Positions 8,500 to 17,431 of a stretch of DNA of 64,000 nt are shown in pieces. The stretch lies in the NCBI RefSeq assembly GCF_900182545.1, contig NZ_FXTJ01000013.1, positions 54,325 to 118,324 of the forward strand. Reading direction: 5' to 3'. Position numbers and translations under genes: made by a program. Under the pieces are notes generated by a model. That model saw only the letters and a program-made list of their open reading frames with translations. It had not been told where the DNA came from and did no database searches. The stretch is from Geodermatophilus aquaeductus (GTDB lineage Bacteria > Actinomycetota > Actinomycetes > Mycobacteriales > Geodermatophilaceae). The number at the start of each line of letters is the position of its first letter. The first letter of the stretch is position 1.

Positions 8500-9093
8500 A
8501 TGGCAGGAGCCCGGACCCGCACGGTGGCCTGCGCCCTGGCGGCGCTGGCTGCCGTCGTCGTGCTCGACGTCGTGCTGGCCGCCCGGTCGTGGTCCGTCCC
8601 GGTCGAGGCGGTGCTCGACGAGCCGGCGCACCTCCTGACCGCGTGGCTGCTGCTGACCGCGGCCGGCGTGCGGTCGCGGCAGGTCGTCGTCTGGGCGCTG
8701 GCCGGCGCAGTGCTGATCGACCTCGACCACCTCCCGCTCTACGCCGGGTTCCCGGTCGACGCGGGCGGTGGCCGTCCGGTGAGCCACTCGGTGACCACGG
8801 TGGTCGTCCTCCTGGGGGCTGCCGCGGCGTGGCGGGCGCAGCGCACCCGGCTGGCCGCGCTGGCGCTGGGCGTCGTGCTGCACCTGGTGCGGGACCTCGG
8901 TTCCGGTCCCGGCGTCCCGGCACTGTGGCCGTGGCTGTGGGACCCGCTCCGGGTGTCCCACGCCGCCTACCTGACCGTCCTCGTGACGGCCGTCGCGGTG
9001 ATCGCAGTCCGCGCCTGGCGGGGCGGCGCCGGCGCGGCCGCCTCACCCGGCCGGACGACCCCCGGCTCCCCTCCCCGTCGACAGGTTGGATAG
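8500..9093 (+). CDS. Membrane-bound metal-dependent hydrolase-like protein (YdjM/LexA-binding type fold)
   Basis: A 197-residue membrane protein with about five hydrophobic segments. After VLDEPAHLLTAWLLL comes LIDLDHLPLY and later GRPVSHSVTTV and HLVRDLGSG: a conserved set of His and Asp residues (DEPAH, DxDH, HS, HLxRD) that is characteristic of the membrane-bound, presumed metal-dependent hydrolase family related to YdjM. The biochemical activity of that family is not well settled. ATG 8500 is preceded by GGGAGCG. It sits between two GT2 genes in the same direction, so a role in lipid-linked sugar processing is a context-based guess. Confidence 0.7.
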   Translation: MAGARTRTVACALAALAAVVVLDVVLAARSWSVPVEAVLDEPAHLLTAWLLLTAAGVRSRQVVVWALAGAVLIDLDHLPLYAGFPVDAGGGRPVSHSVTTVVVLLGAAAAWRAQRTRLAALALGVVLHLVRDLGSGPGVPALWPWLWDPLRVSHAAYLTVLVTAVAVIAVRAWRGGAGAAASPGRTTPGSPPRRQVG

Positions 9094-9101
9094 TTCGACA
9101 G

Positions 9102-10070
9102 GTGTCCGGCACCACGACCCCGTCTCCCCACACCGCCAGCTCCGTCACCGTCGTCGTCTGCGCCTACACGATGGAGCGCTGGCCGGACATCGAGGCCGCC
9201 CTCGCCAGCCTGGCCGCACAGACCCGCCAGCCTGAGCAGGTCGTGCTCGTCACTGACCACAACGCCGAGCTGCTGGAGCGGGCCCGAGCGGCCTTCCCCG
9301 GCGTCCTGTGCGTGGCCAACGCGGGCCCGCGCGGGCTGTCCGGGGCGCGCAACACGGGCGTGGCGGTGGCCACCGGCGACGTCGTCGCGTTCCTCGACGA
9401 CGACGCGGCCGCCGAGCCCGACTGGGTCGAGCGGACGCTGGCCGCCTTCGGGGAGCCCGACGTCATCGGGGTGGGCGGCAACGTCGTCCCCGACTGGCGG
9501 GCGCCGCGGCCGTCCTGGTTCCCCGACGAGTTCCTGTGGGTGGTCGGCTGCAGCTACCGCGGGCTGCCCACCACGCGCGCCGAGATCCGCAACCCGATCG
9601 GCGCCAACATGAGCTTCCGACGGGACGTCTTCGACCCGGCCGGCGAGTTCGACACCGACATGGGACGTCTGGGCAAGGACGCCGCGGGCTGCGAGGAGAC
9701 CGAGTTCTCCATCCGCGCCCGACGGGCGCACCCGGGCGCCCGCATCGTCCTCGAGCCGACGGCCACCTGCCGGCACGGCGTCAGCCCGGACCGGGTGAGC
9801 CGCGCCTACTTCCGCCGCCGCTGCCGGGGAGAGGGCCGGTCCAAGGCGCTGGTCAGCAGCCTGGCCGGGTCGGACTCCGCGCTGGAGACCGAGCGGACCT
9901 ACGTCCGGCGGACCCTGCCGCAGGGCGTCCTGGCGGGCCTGCGCGACGCGCTGCGCGGCGACCTCGCGGGGCTCGCCCGCGCGGAGGCGATCATCGAGGG
10001 GTTCGGCCTGACCGCGGCCAGCTACGCGCTGGCCCGGTTCCGGGCGTTCGCCCGCCGCGCCCGCAGGTAG
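9102..10070 (+). CDS. Family 2 glycosyltransferase
   Basis: A 322-residue GT2 beginning almost directly with the first strand, SVTVVVCAYTMERW, then SGARNTGVAVATGD and the metal site FLDDDAAAEPDW. Downstream are GGNVVPDW, FLWVVGCSYRG, RNPIGANMSFRRDVF and EETEFSIRAR, the conserved middle section of actinobacterial GT2 enzymes acting on polysaccharide repeat units. Start GTG 9102 follows the previous stop by 8 bp; the ribosome site is weak, so coupling to the upstream gene is likely. Its last 49 bp overlap the 3' end of the opposite-strand gene at 10022. Confidence 0.86.
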   Translation: MSGTTTPSPHTASSVTVVVCAYTMERWPDIEAALASLAAQTRQPEQVVLVTDHNAELLERARAAFPGVLCVANAGPRGLSGARNTGVAVATGDVVAFLDDDAAAEPDWVERTLAAFGEPDVIGVGGNVVPDWRAPRPSWFPDEFLWVVGCSYRGLPTTRAEIRNPIGANMSFRRDVFDPAGEFDTDMGRLGKDAAGCEETEFSIRARRAHPGARIVLEPTATCRHGVSPDRVSRAYFRRRCRGEGRSKALVSSLAGSDSALETERTYVRRTLPQGVLAGLRDALRGDLAGLARAEAIIEGFGLTAASYALARFRAFARRARR

Positions 10071-11329
10071 AGCGCCGGGCCGGCGAGGTAGCCGCGCACC
10101 TCGCTGGCGAGTGCGCCTCGGGGCGCGCGCACGCCCTCCAGCCGCTCGTCGGTGGTCTGCCGGATCCGGGCCATGCGCGCGAGCCCCCGCGGGACCCGGC
10201 GGAGGACGTCCCGGCGCACCTCGCGCTGCAGCAGGCACTTGGTCAGGTACGCCGTCAGGCCGGTGCCGTAGCCGTAGAGCTGGCGCAGCAGCGCTGCGGG
10301 ATCGGCACGGTGGTGGTGCCAGACCACCGCGGCCGGCTCGTAGGCCAGCGCACGACCGCCCCGCAGCACCCGCACGAAGACGTCGAGGTCCTCGCCGCCG
10401 CGGGTCGGGGCGCCCGCGCCCAGCGCCTCGTCGAAGCCGCCGAGCTCCCGGAGCACCGCGGTGTCGAAGGCGAAGTTCGCACCGGTGCCGAAGATGCCGG
10501 CCGAGTAGGGGTAGAGGGCGTCGTCCCGCGCACTCCCGGCTAGGTCGTAGAGCTCGGGCTCGCACCGGGTCGACCAGGAGGCCGCGCGGGCGTCGAAGTA
10601 GGCCTCCTCGCCGGTGTCGATGCCGGCCGTGGCCACCAGCCCGGTCACGCAGCCGACGTCCGCGCGGCGGGCGAACCCGCGCAGCAGGCCCTGGACCCAG
10701 CCGGGGTCCACGGCGACGTCGTCGTCGGTGTAGGCGATCACCGCGCCCCGGGCCTCGGCGAGGCCGCGGTTGCGCGCCCGGGAGAGCCCCGGCCGGGACT
10801 CGACGACGTACCGGAACCGGGGGTCCCGGGCGGCGAAGTCCTCGACCACCCGCCGGGTGCTGTCGTCGGTCGGCGCGTTGTCGACCACCAGCAGATCCAG
10901 GTGCGGGTGGGTCAGCGCGGCCAGCCGCTCCAGGCACTCGGCCAGTGCCTGCCCCCTGTCGCGGGTGCAGACGACGACGGTGACCTCCGTGTGCGACGTG
11001 AACAGGCCCGGACACCCCACCGCCGGGGGCGGGACGACCGCACCGGAGGTCCAGCCGGCCCCCTCCGCAGCGAGGTGGTCGGTGATCGCGGCAGCGAAAC
11101 GCTCCTGGCCGACGCGCGCCGCCTCGGCGGGATCTGGGCCTGCGCCGGAGGCCGGCACGTCCACGTAGCCGACAGGATCTCCGTGCAACCGCAGCAGCAC
11201 CCGCGCCCGGGGTTGACCGGCGTAGGGGCGGACGCCCGTGACCGCGGACCCCCCGGCCAGCTCGAGCTCGCCGCACCACAGCCGCACCGGTCCGTCGTGG
11301 TCCGCTCCCGCGACCGTCCCGCGAACCAC
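10022..11329 (-). CDS. Family 2 glycosyltransferase with N-terminal extra domain
   Basis: About 435 residues. An N-terminal domain of ~110 residues (RLWCGELELAGGSAVTGV... GYVDVPASG) precedes a GT2 core opening with EVTVVVCTRDRGQALAECL; then LLVVDNAPTDDSTRRVV, SRARNRGLAEARG, the metal site YTDDDVAVD and GGEDLDVFVRVLRGG with the likely acceptor ED. Layout and motifs match the paralogue at 4079. GTG 11329 is the most plausible start (GGGGG about 8 bases upstream) but is not strongly supported; further upstream the frame runs antisense through the GH16 gene and is discarded. The 3' end overlaps the convergent GT2 by 49 bp, with no room for a terminator. Confidence 0.83.
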   Translation of the reverse strand: MVRGTVAGADHDGPVRLWCGELELAGGSAVTGVRPYAGQPRARVLLRLHGDPVGYVDVPASGAGPDPAEAARVGQERFAAAITDHLAAEGAGWTSGAVVPPPAVGCPGLFTSHTEVTVVVCTRDRGQALAECLERLAALTHPHLDLLVVDNAPTDDSTRRVVEDFAARDPRFRYVVESRPGLSRARNRGLAEARGAVIAYTDDDVAVDPGWVQGLLRGFARRADVGCVTGLVATAGIDTGEEAYFDARAASWSTRCEPELYDLAGSARDDALYPYSAGIFGTGANFAFDTAVLRELGGFDEALGAGAPTRGGEDLDVFVRVLRGGRALAYEPAAVVWHHHRADPAALLRQLYGYGTGLTAYLTKCLLQREVRRDVLRRVPRGLARMARIRQTTDERLEGVRAPRGALASEVRGYLAGPALYLRARRANARNRASA

Positions 11330-11510
11330 TCCCTGTACCCCCGCGTCCTCCGGTCGGCTGCCTCCCTCGGCACCCGGGCTGATGACGCTACCCGCGGTAC
11401 GGGCGGGGACGGATCCGCCGCACACCCGAGAGGGTGACCCTTCTCGCCTCCGGGCGGCCCGCGACTCTGGGAGGATGGGTGCAGCCGCTGCACGCGACGA
11501 GAGGGAGCAC

Positions 11511-12353
11511 GTGTCCGTCCCGACCAGCTCCGTGTCCGCACTGCCCGCGCCGGGCGAAGCCGCCGGCCGTCGTCGGCACCGCCGTTGGCTGGTGCCCGCG
11601 GCAGCAGCCGGACTGGCAGTCGTCGTCGGTGCCGTCGGCACCGTCGCCCTCCTGCCGTCGGGTGACGAGATGCCCACCGGCGACCTCCCCGGGTGGCGTC
11701 AGGTCTTCACCGAGGACTTCGACCGCGACGTGCCGCTCGGCGGCTTCTTCGCCGACTCCCACTACGGCCAGCACTGGGACGGGTACGAGGACCTGCCGGA
11801 CACGTCCGGTGAGGGCACCTACCGCACCAACGACGTCATCTCCGTCCAGGACGGCGTCATGGACATGTGGCTGCGCACCGAGGACGGCGTCCCGTTGGTC
11901 GCGGCGCCGATCCCGACCGTGGACGGCCAGTGGGGCGGCCACGCGTACGGCCGGTTCGAGGTGCGCTTCCGCGCCGATCCGGTCGAGGGCTACAAGATGG
12001 CCTGGCTGCTCTGGCCGGACTCCGACGAGTGGGCCGAGGGCGAGATCGACTGGCCCGAGGGCCGGCTCGACCGCGGCATGTACGCCGCGAACCTGCAGGT
12101 CGGCCAGCCCGGCGTGTTCGACCTGGTGACCGATCAGGTCGCCACCTTCGACGAGTGGCACGTCGCCACGACGGAGTGGACGCCCGAGGGCGTGACCTTC
12201 TACCTCGACGGGGAGCAGATCGGCTTCTCCGACAGCAGCCCGAGCACGCCGATGCACTGGGTCCTGCAGACCGAGACCGCCTACGGCAAGCCCCCCGCCG
12301 ACTCGCAGGGCCACGTCGAGGTCGACTGGGTCACCATCTACGAGATGGAGTGA
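11511..12353 (+). CDS. Secreted/membrane-anchored GH16 glycoside hydrolase
   Basis: A 280-residue protein with a basic N-terminus (RRRHRRW), one hydrophobic helix (about residues 29-50) and a GH16-type beta-jelly-roll domain. The catalytic signature ExDxxE is intact as EIDWPE, placed after YKMAWLLWPDSDEW as in laminarinase/glucanase relatives; WHVATTEWTPEGVTFYLDG and WVLQTET are further family-type strands. Expected role: cleaving or remodelling a beta-linked extracellular polysaccharide, plausibly the one made by this locus. Start is uncertain: GTG 11511 has GAGG 6 bases upstream, while ATG 11475 lies 6 bases after GACTCT and could be leaderless; both keep the helix. Followed by a strong hairpin terminator. 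Confidence 0.88.
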   Translation: MSVPTSSVSALPAPGEAAGRRRHRRWLVPAAAAGLAVVVGAVGTVALLPSGDEMPTGDLPGWRQVFTEDFDRDVPLGGFFADSHYGQHWDGYEDLPDTSGEGTYRTNDVISVQDGVMDMWLRTEDGVPLVAAPIPTVDGQWGGHAYGRFEVRFRADPVEGYKMAWLLWPDSDEWAEGEIDWPEGRLDRGMYAANLQVGQPGVFDLVTDQVATFDEWHVATTEWTPEGVTFYLDGEQIGFSDSSPSTPMHWVLQTETAYGKPPADSQGHVEVDWVTIYEME

Positions 12354-12357
12354 CCGT

Positions 12358-12392
12358 GGTGCCGCCTCCCCGGCTCCCGGGGAGGCGGCACC
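12358..12392. terminator. Bidirectional hairpin terminator, perfect 16-bp stem
   Basis: GGTGCCGCCTCCCCGG at 12358-12373 pairs perfectly with CCGGGGAGGCGGCACC at 12377-12392 across a 3-base loop. It fills the gap between the convergent stops of the GH16 gene (12353) and the membrane protein gene (12396). No U-tract follows, as is common for actinobacterial terminators. Confidence 0.9.
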
Positions 12393-12395
12393 GGC

Positions 12396-14234
12396 TCAAC
12401 CGGCGGGAACGGCGACGACGCAGCGGAACAGATGGCTGTCGCCGACCTGCTCCACGAGCTCGAAGTCCGGTGAACTGGTCAGTCCGGCCACGAACGCCTC
12501 GTAGACCTCCGGCTCGATGAGGCCGTAGAGACGCGAGAACCGCTCACCCGAGGGCCCGAGCGCGAGGTACACCGGCGCCTCCGGCCCCCCAGGGGCGCAG
12601 GCGTTCCGCGCGACCTCGACCAGCCCCGCCGGCTCACCGGAGGCCTCCTCGAACTCCAACCGGGACACCAGGTTGTCGGGGTTCTCGACGGTGCCCCCCG
12701 AGAGGTGCGCGGGATAGTCAGCGGTCAGCCGTGACGGGAACGACGGGGTCAGCGAGACGAGTACCGAGCCCTCCGGGGCCTCTCGCTCGAACGCCCGTGC
12801 GATGGCGACGTCGGAGGGCGACTGCCAGGCGATCAGCTCCGAGCCGTACATGGACGGCGGCAGCAACGCGGCCATCACCACGGTCACGACGACGGCGGCG
12901 ACCCGGCGGACCGGGCGATGGCGCACCCGGTCGGCGAACAGCCAGCGGGCGATCAGGAAGCACGCCCACGGCAGCCCGAAGAGGTACAGCCGGAAGATCG
13001 CCTCCTGGCCGTACGGCTGGCCGAGGATGAGACCGAGGGGGATGCCACCGACGAGCGCCGGGACCAGGACGTGTGCGGCCTGCTTGCGCCAGAGCCCGAG
13101 GGCCACCGACCCCATCGCGAGGAGCGCCACGAACGCCATCAGGGCAGGCGCCGCCCAGAGCACCGTCGCGTGCCCGGGCAGAGCGGCGGTGGTGTCGACG
13201 GTCGGCGGGTCGATGTTCTCCGTACCGCCGAAGCTGAACAGCTCGAAGTTCCTGGTGAGGAACGACCAGGCCTGTGCCAGCCAGGCGACCTCGATGAGGA
13301 CGAACACCACCGGCAACCACGGGTGGGCCGGCCGCAGCAGGACGACGATGACGATCGACTGCACGATCACGATGACCGGTGACATCTGGTGCGAGACCGC
13401 GACGACCGCGAAGACCAGCACCAGCACCAGGGCGCCCCAGCGCGAGCTCCAGAAGGCGCTCGTCCGGGGCGCGTCGTCCGGGGTGGCCGCCAGCGGATCC
13501 CGCGGACGGGCGAAGCGCCTCCACCGCCAGCCGGCCGCACCCGAGGGGACGGTCCGCAGCATGCCGCCGACGACCAGCAGGCTCAGCACGTAGGCCAGCG
13601 CCTGAGGGGCGAAGTAGTTCTGCGCCACCCAGTCGCCGAGGGTGAACAGCAGCGCCGTCCCGTAGCGGATCCGCCGGGACGTCGTCAGGCTGCCGGCCAC
13701 CCAGTACACGAGTCCGGCGAACAGCAGCGCGAAGACCGGTTGCGCCCACTGGGCCATGTCCTCGACCGGGACGGTCGTGACCAGGTGGAACCCGGCGGCC
13801 AGGTAGAAGAAGCCGGGGAAGTTGTTGTAGATGTCGATGGACCGGTCGACCCCGCCGTTCGCCAGGAAGTACTCGACGACGCCGATGTGCTTGTAGACGT
13901 ACGGGAAGCGCGGGACGTCGTAGATGGCCGAGGTCGTGCCGTACAGGACGGCGACGAGCACGACGTGGAGAGCCATCGGGCTGCGGCCGGGGGCGGCGCG
14001 ACGCAGCAGCACCACCAGGTACAGCGCGACCACACCGGCGAAGCTGACGTACCAGAGCACCGGCAGGGCAGGGAGCAGCCCCCACCCGTCCATCCGGTCG
14101 AGGTCGACGTCCGGTAGCGACACCAGCCACAGGGCGGCGCAGATCGCGGCACCGACGAGCACCCACCAGGACGACCGCGAACGGCCGGAGGCAGGAGGCG
14201 GCTGGGGCGGAGCCTCCGCGATCCGCGTGCTCAC
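12396..14234 (-). CDS. Large polytopic membrane protein, GT-C/polymerase-like
   Basis: A 612-residue protein with roughly 11-13 hydrophobic helices spread over residues 20-475 and a C-terminal soluble region of ~135 residues. The segment after the second helix pair (SAIYDVPRFPYVYKHIGVVEYF) and IDIYNNFPGFFYLAAG resemble the large first outer loop of GT-C type glycosyltransferases and lipid-linked oligosaccharide polymerases, in which acidic residues sit in the first loop. I cannot name the family. It could be a polyprenyl-phosphate-sugar-dependent glycosyltransferase, which would fit the DPM-like GT2 genes nearby. GTG start; no clear ribosome site. It lies downstream of the second GH16 gene on the same strand but is separated by a hairpin. 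Confidence 0.72.
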   Translation of the reverse strand: MSTRIAEAPPQPPPASGRSRSSWWVLVGAAICAALWLVSLPDVDLDRMDGWGLLPALPVLWYVSFAGVVALYLVVLLRRAAPGRSPMALHVVLVAVLYGTTSAIYDVPRFPYVYKHIGVVEYFLANGGVDRSIDIYNNFPGFFYLAAGFHLVTTVPVEDMAQWAQPVFALLFAGLVYWVAGSLTTSRRIRYGTALLFTLGDWVAQNYFAPQALAYVLSLLVVGGMLRTVPSGAAGWRWRRFARPRDPLAATPDDAPRTSAFWSSRWGALVLVLVFAVVAVSHQMSPVIVIVQSIVIVVLLRPAHPWLPVVFVLIEVAWLAQAWSFLTRNFELFSFGGTENIDPPTVDTTAALPGHATVLWAAPALMAFVALLAMGSVALGLWRKQAAHVLVPALVGGIPLGLILGQPYGQEAIFRLYLFGLPWACFLIARWLFADRVRHRPVRRVAAVVVTVVMAALLPPSMYGSELIAWQSPSDVAIARAFEREAPEGSVLVSLTPSFPSRLTADYPAHLSGGTVENPDNLVSRLEFEEASGEPAGLVEVARNACAPGGPEAPVYLALGPSGERFSRLYGLIEPEVYEAFVAGLTSSPDFELVEQVGDSHLFRCVVAVPAG

Positions 14235-14472
14235 GGCGTCGCCGTCGGGGCTGTGATCACGGTCAGGCTGCTGTGCATACGTCCTCTTCGCGGCTCGTCG
14301 GACCCGTCGTCCTCACCGATTGTCACGGTGGCCGACGTCTCCTGGCGAGCACGCGCCCCCCGCCCGTGACGCACACGACGTCGGACTTCCCCTCATCGGG
14401 GGACTCGCGCCCATGGTCCCACGAACCGGAAGCGGCCTACGGTGCGTCACCTCGCGGTCGCGGGAACGCGAG

Positions 14473-14503
14473 AGGCGGGCGTCCCGGTCAGGAACGCCCG
14501 CCT
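14473..14503 (-). terminator. Hairpin terminator behind the second GH16 gene
   Basis: AGGCGGGCGT (14473-14482) pairs with ACGCCCGCCT (14494-14503) over an 11-base loop, 34 bp past the GH16 stop at 14537. The rest of the 302-bp gap to 14234 shows no gene; it should hold the promoter of the membrane protein gene, but I cannot pick out a convincing one. Confidence 0.65.
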
Positions 14504-14536
14504 GCGCGGGAGCGGACGAGCCGACCGCCGGATCGG

Positions 14537-15706
14537 TCAGACGACCGGGACGGCGATGTTCGGGTCCGCGTCGTACATCACGGCATCCACGTACACGTGG
14601 CCGGTGATCGAGGGGTCGGGCCTGGCCCCACCGAGACGGTTGGACCACTCGACCTGCAGCACCGGGCGCATCGCCTGGTTCGGGATGTTGCCGGTAGCCG
14701 TCGAGACGAGGACGCCGTCCTGGTAGAAGCGCACCTGGTCCCTGGTCCACTGCCAGGTGTAGTCGTGGAACTCGGCGTCGTTCCAGGACTGCGGCACCTT
14801 CCGGCTGCCGTCCGGGTTGAACGTCGGGTTCTGCGGACCGGACTGGAGGACGGCCGGGTAGGGATGGGTGTCCGTCGTCTCACCCTCGGGGCCGTCGAGC
14901 TCGTGCGTCCACTGGTCGGTCACCGGCCAGAGCAGGAAGGCGATGTGGTACTGCGGGAAGTTGTCCGTCCGCATGCGCACGGTGTAGGTGCCGTAGGTGA
15001 AACCCTGGTAGCCGAACGGCAGCACGGCGGCGGCCTTGCTGTCGTGGCAGTACCAGTCCAGGACGCCGTCGTGCACGCTCAGCACGTCGGACGGGTAGTA
15101 CTTGCCGCTGGTCCCGTCGACGTAGCTGAGGTACTGCGGGTAGGCCGACGGGCCGCGACCGTCGCCGGGCCACTGGCCACGGGCGACGGGGGTGGTGAAC
15201 TCCTGCACCGAGTCGAAGGCGGCATAACCGGTGGCGCCGGTGCCCTGCTGGCCGCCGGGAGCGACCGTCGGTGACGGAGCGGGCGCCGGGGCGCTCGGCG
15301 TGGTGGTGCGCTGCGTCGTCGTGGACGGGGCCGTCGTGGACGGGGCCGTCGCCGACGTGGAGCTGCCGGCCGCCGGACGGCTGGGGGACGCGGTCGCGGT
15401 GGACGGGGCCGGGGTCGTCGGCGCGGGCGTCGACTGCGAGGGCCGGGCGGGCGGGACCGTGTTCACGGTGCTCCTCTGGCTCGGCCGCGCCTGACGCGAG
15501 GCGCGCTGGGCGGCGAGCCACCGCGAGTGCGCCGCCTCACTGAGGCTGGGAGTCTGCACCTCGACGGCCTGTGGCGTCGAGTCCTGGCCGGAGGTGAGGC
15601 CGCCCACCACACCCCCGCTGCCCACGAGGAGGGCGAGGACCGAGGTGGCGACGAGACCGCGGGAGCTACGGGGCTTCCGGGCGCTGCGGGGCGCTCTGTG
15701 CTGCAC
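14537..15706 (-). CDS. Secreted GH16-like glycoside hydrolase with Ser/Thr/Pro linker
   Basis: A 389-residue exported protein: basic N-terminus, one hydrophobic segment (about residues 19-38), a ~95-residue Ser/Thr/Pro/Ala-rich linker, then a GH16-type jelly roll. The ExDxxE catalytic signature is present as ELDGPE, just after FPQYHIAFLLWPVTDQW, and later strands WNDAEFHDYTWQWTRDQVRFYQDG match the fold. The catalytic domain differs from that at 11511 (different loop lengths and linker), so it is not a recent duplicate. Its likely target is the extracellular glucan-like polymer of this locus. GTG 15706 has no ribosome site but lies 7 bases after TACTGT on the minus strand, which suggests leaderless transcription. 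Confidence 0.86.
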   Translation of the reverse strand: MQHRAPRSARKPRSSRGLVATSVLALLVGSGGVVGGLTSGQDSTPQAVEVQTPSLSEAAHSRWLAAQRASRQARPSQRSTVNTVPPARPSQSTPAPTTPAPSTATASPSRPAAGSSTSATAPSTTAPSTTTQRTTTPSAPAPAPSPTVAPGGQQGTGATGYAAFDSVQEFTTPVARGQWPGDGRGPSAYPQYLSYVDGTSGKYYPSDVLSVHDGVLDWYCHDSKAAAVLPFGYQGFTYGTYTVRMRTDNFPQYHIAFLLWPVTDQWTHELDGPEGETTDTHPYPAVLQSGPQNPTFNPDGSRKVPQSWNDAEFHDYTWQWTRDQVRFYQDGVLVSTATGNIPNQAMRPVLQVEWSNRLGGARPDPSITGHVYVDAVMYDADPNIAVPVV

Positions 15707-15713
15707 GGCGAGG

Positions 15714-15749
15714 ACAGTAGCTGCGTGTGAGCGGCCGGATACAGGCCGC
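15714..15749 (-). promoter_or_regulatory. Promoter -10 (TACTGT) with dyad in the -35 region
   Basis: On the minus strand TACTGT (complement of 15714-15719) ends 7 bases before the GH16 GTG. Upstream, GCGGCC at 15731-15736 and GGCCGC at 15744-15749 form a 6-7-6 dyad that covers the place of the -35 box. An operator overlapping the promoter is the simplest reading; no regulator gene is adjacent. Confidence 0.45.
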
Positions 15750-16005
15750 GAGGGCTTGATGAATCACACGCTTGACATTCGTGAGGACGTGCCCACGTTT
15801 CGTCACCGGCCCAAAACAGCAGGTCATGGGCGCAGGTCAGGGCAGGGGAGCCGCCGGGCTGGACGGCGCTGACGTCCGCCGCCGGCCGTGCACCGTCGTC
15901 AGCGAGATTTCCCGTCGCGTCGCCACACTCGTCACACCCGCCACTCCCGGACCGGTCCGTCACACGGACGGCACCGCGGCCGCGGCGGGACCGGGCGGCC
16001 GTGGG

Positions 16006-16218
16006 TCAGCGGGCGAGCAGACCCAGGCGGCGCAGCAGGGGGCGGCGGTAGCGCGCACAGTCGCACAGCGCGCAGTCGCTGCCCCGGCGGTAGTGCTCGT
16101 GCGCCGTCCTGACGTGGCCGCAGCCGCACGTCACGGCGGACGCGAGGGGGACGGCGCGCACCGCGGGAGCCTCGCGGACCGTGGTCTGGACCGGCGGAGC
16201 GGTACGAGCGGCGTGCAT
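16006..16218 (-). CDS. Micro protein with CxCxH-x4-HxH-x6-CxxCxC motif
   Basis: A 70-residue protein. Its centre, CGCGHVRTAHEHYRRG followed by SDCALCDCARYRR, holds seven to eight Cys/His in a regular pattern (CxCxH, HxH, CxxCxC) that looks able to bind zinc or another metal. The N-terminal half is low-complexity; the C-terminus is Arg/Leu-rich. ATG 16218 is well supported by GGAGG five bases upstream. A second copy of the motif, differing at few positions, is encoded at 18920, and the two lie on either side of a GT2 gene and a Pro-rich exported protein. I recognise this as a small actinobacterial family of unknown function; nothing in the sequence shows what it does. Confidence 0.8.
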   Translation of the reverse strand: MHAARTAPPVQTTVREAPAVRAVPLASAVTCGCGHVRTAHEHYRRGSDCALCDCARYRRPLLRRLGLLAR

Positions 16219-16356
16219 GACGACCTCCGTGGCGTCTCTGCCCCGGGGGGCGTGTCCGACGAGGTCAACCTACGACTCCCTCTCTGCTACCGCTCTGTGA
16301 CGCGCAGTAGGGGTCACCCGATGGCGGGACCACCCGCACCGGGCATCCCACCCGCC

Positions 16357-17238
16357 TCACGCGGTCCTGCTCGCGCTCCCGCGTGCCCCACCCACCACGG
16401 TCGCCTCCCCCCGCCGCGAGGCCAGGGAGTCGACGTCGGCGAGCACGGCGCGGCCCCGCCCGTTGCAGCGTTCGACGACGAGCGCACGCAGGACGCGGAA
16501 CCCGTCCCGCCAGGTGTCGAGGTTGCTCGTCCCGTGCAGGCGCGGGTGCTCGTAGCTGGGCACCTCGGTGATCTGCATGCCCGCCTTGGCCATGCGGGTG
16601 TTGATGATCGTCTCGATCTCGAAGCCGTCACCCCAGCGCCGCACGTCCCCGTGCTCGGTGCCGGGGTCGAGGTCGAGGGACGGCAGGCAGTGCGTCCAGA
16701 AGGCGTTGTAGCCGTAGCAGAGGTCGGTGTAGCGGGTGCCGAACAGGAGGTTCGCGATCCGGTTGAGCCACCGGTTGCCCCAGGCGCGCAGGGCCGTGAT
16801 GTCGTTGCTGCCACCGTCGCCGGCGAAGCGGGTGCCCTTGGCGAAGTCCGCTCCGGCGGTGAGCGCGGCGACGAAGCGCTCGATCTCCTGCGCGTCGGCC
16901 GAGCCGTCGGCGTCGAGCATGACGACGATGTCGCCCGTGACGGCCGCGAACCCGCAGGCCATGGCGTTGCCCTTGCCCCGCCGTGTCTGCTGGACGATGC
17001 GGACGTCGGGCCGCAGCGCCCGGGCCACCTCGACCGTGTCGTCGACACTGCGGCCGTCGACGACGACCACCTCGTGCAGGCCGGCGGGGAGGCCGGCGAA
17101 GACGTGCGGCAGGTTCCGCGCCTCGTTGTAGGTCGGGACGACGACGCTCACGCGCGGCGCCGCCGTACGGATGGGGACGTGGTGGACGACGGCCTCCGCC
17201 AGGGGGCGGACGTCCGTGGAGCTCTGGGTGTCTGTCAT
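16357..17238 (-). CDS. Family 2 glycosyltransferase, polyprenyl-phosphate-sugar synthase type
   Basis: A 293-residue soluble GT2, closely similar to the protein from 7589: VSVVVPTYNEARNLPHVF, VVDGRSVDDTVEVARALRPD, GKGNAMACGFAAVTGD, metal site MLDADGSAD, KGTRFAGDGG and RYTDLCYGYNAFW are nearly the same in both. As there, no C-terminal membrane helices follow. ATG 17238 opens MTDTQSSTD; only a weak GAGAG precedes it. The frame runs open upstream into the next gene, but that stretch is its antisense shadow. Likely role: transfer of a sugar to polyprenyl phosphate or a lipid-linked intermediate. Neighbours are the micro Cys/His protein (138 bp downstream) and a Pro/Ala/Thr-rich exported protein upstream. 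Confidence 0.88.
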   Translation of the reverse strand: MTDTQSSTDVRPLAEAVVHHVPIRTAAPRVSVVVPTYNEARNLPHVFAGLPAGLHEVVVVDGRSVDDTVEVARALRPDVRIVQQTRRGKGNAMACGFAAVTGDIVVMLDADGSADAQEIERFVAALTAGADFAKGTRFAGDGGSNDITALRAWGNRWLNRIANLLFGTRYTDLCYGYNAFWTHCLPSLDLDPGTEHGDVRRWGDGFEIETIINTRMAKAGMQITEVPSYEHPRLHGTSNLDTWRDGFRVLRALVVERCNGRGRAVLADVDSLASRRGEATVVGGARGSASRTA

Positions 17239-17431
17239 GTCTCGGCTCTCGTGCTGGTGCGCTGGTCTCCGGGGACTGCGGCCGCGGCCTCGTCCGGGGC
17301 GCCGGACCACGACGGGAGCGACGTGGCCGTGCGCGAGGCGCCGGATGAGGCGGGCCGCGACGTGGTGCCGGCGGGTGCCGGGGACTCGACCGCGGGATCG
17401 GCGGGGTCGGTGGACCGCGCCGCGACCGGCG

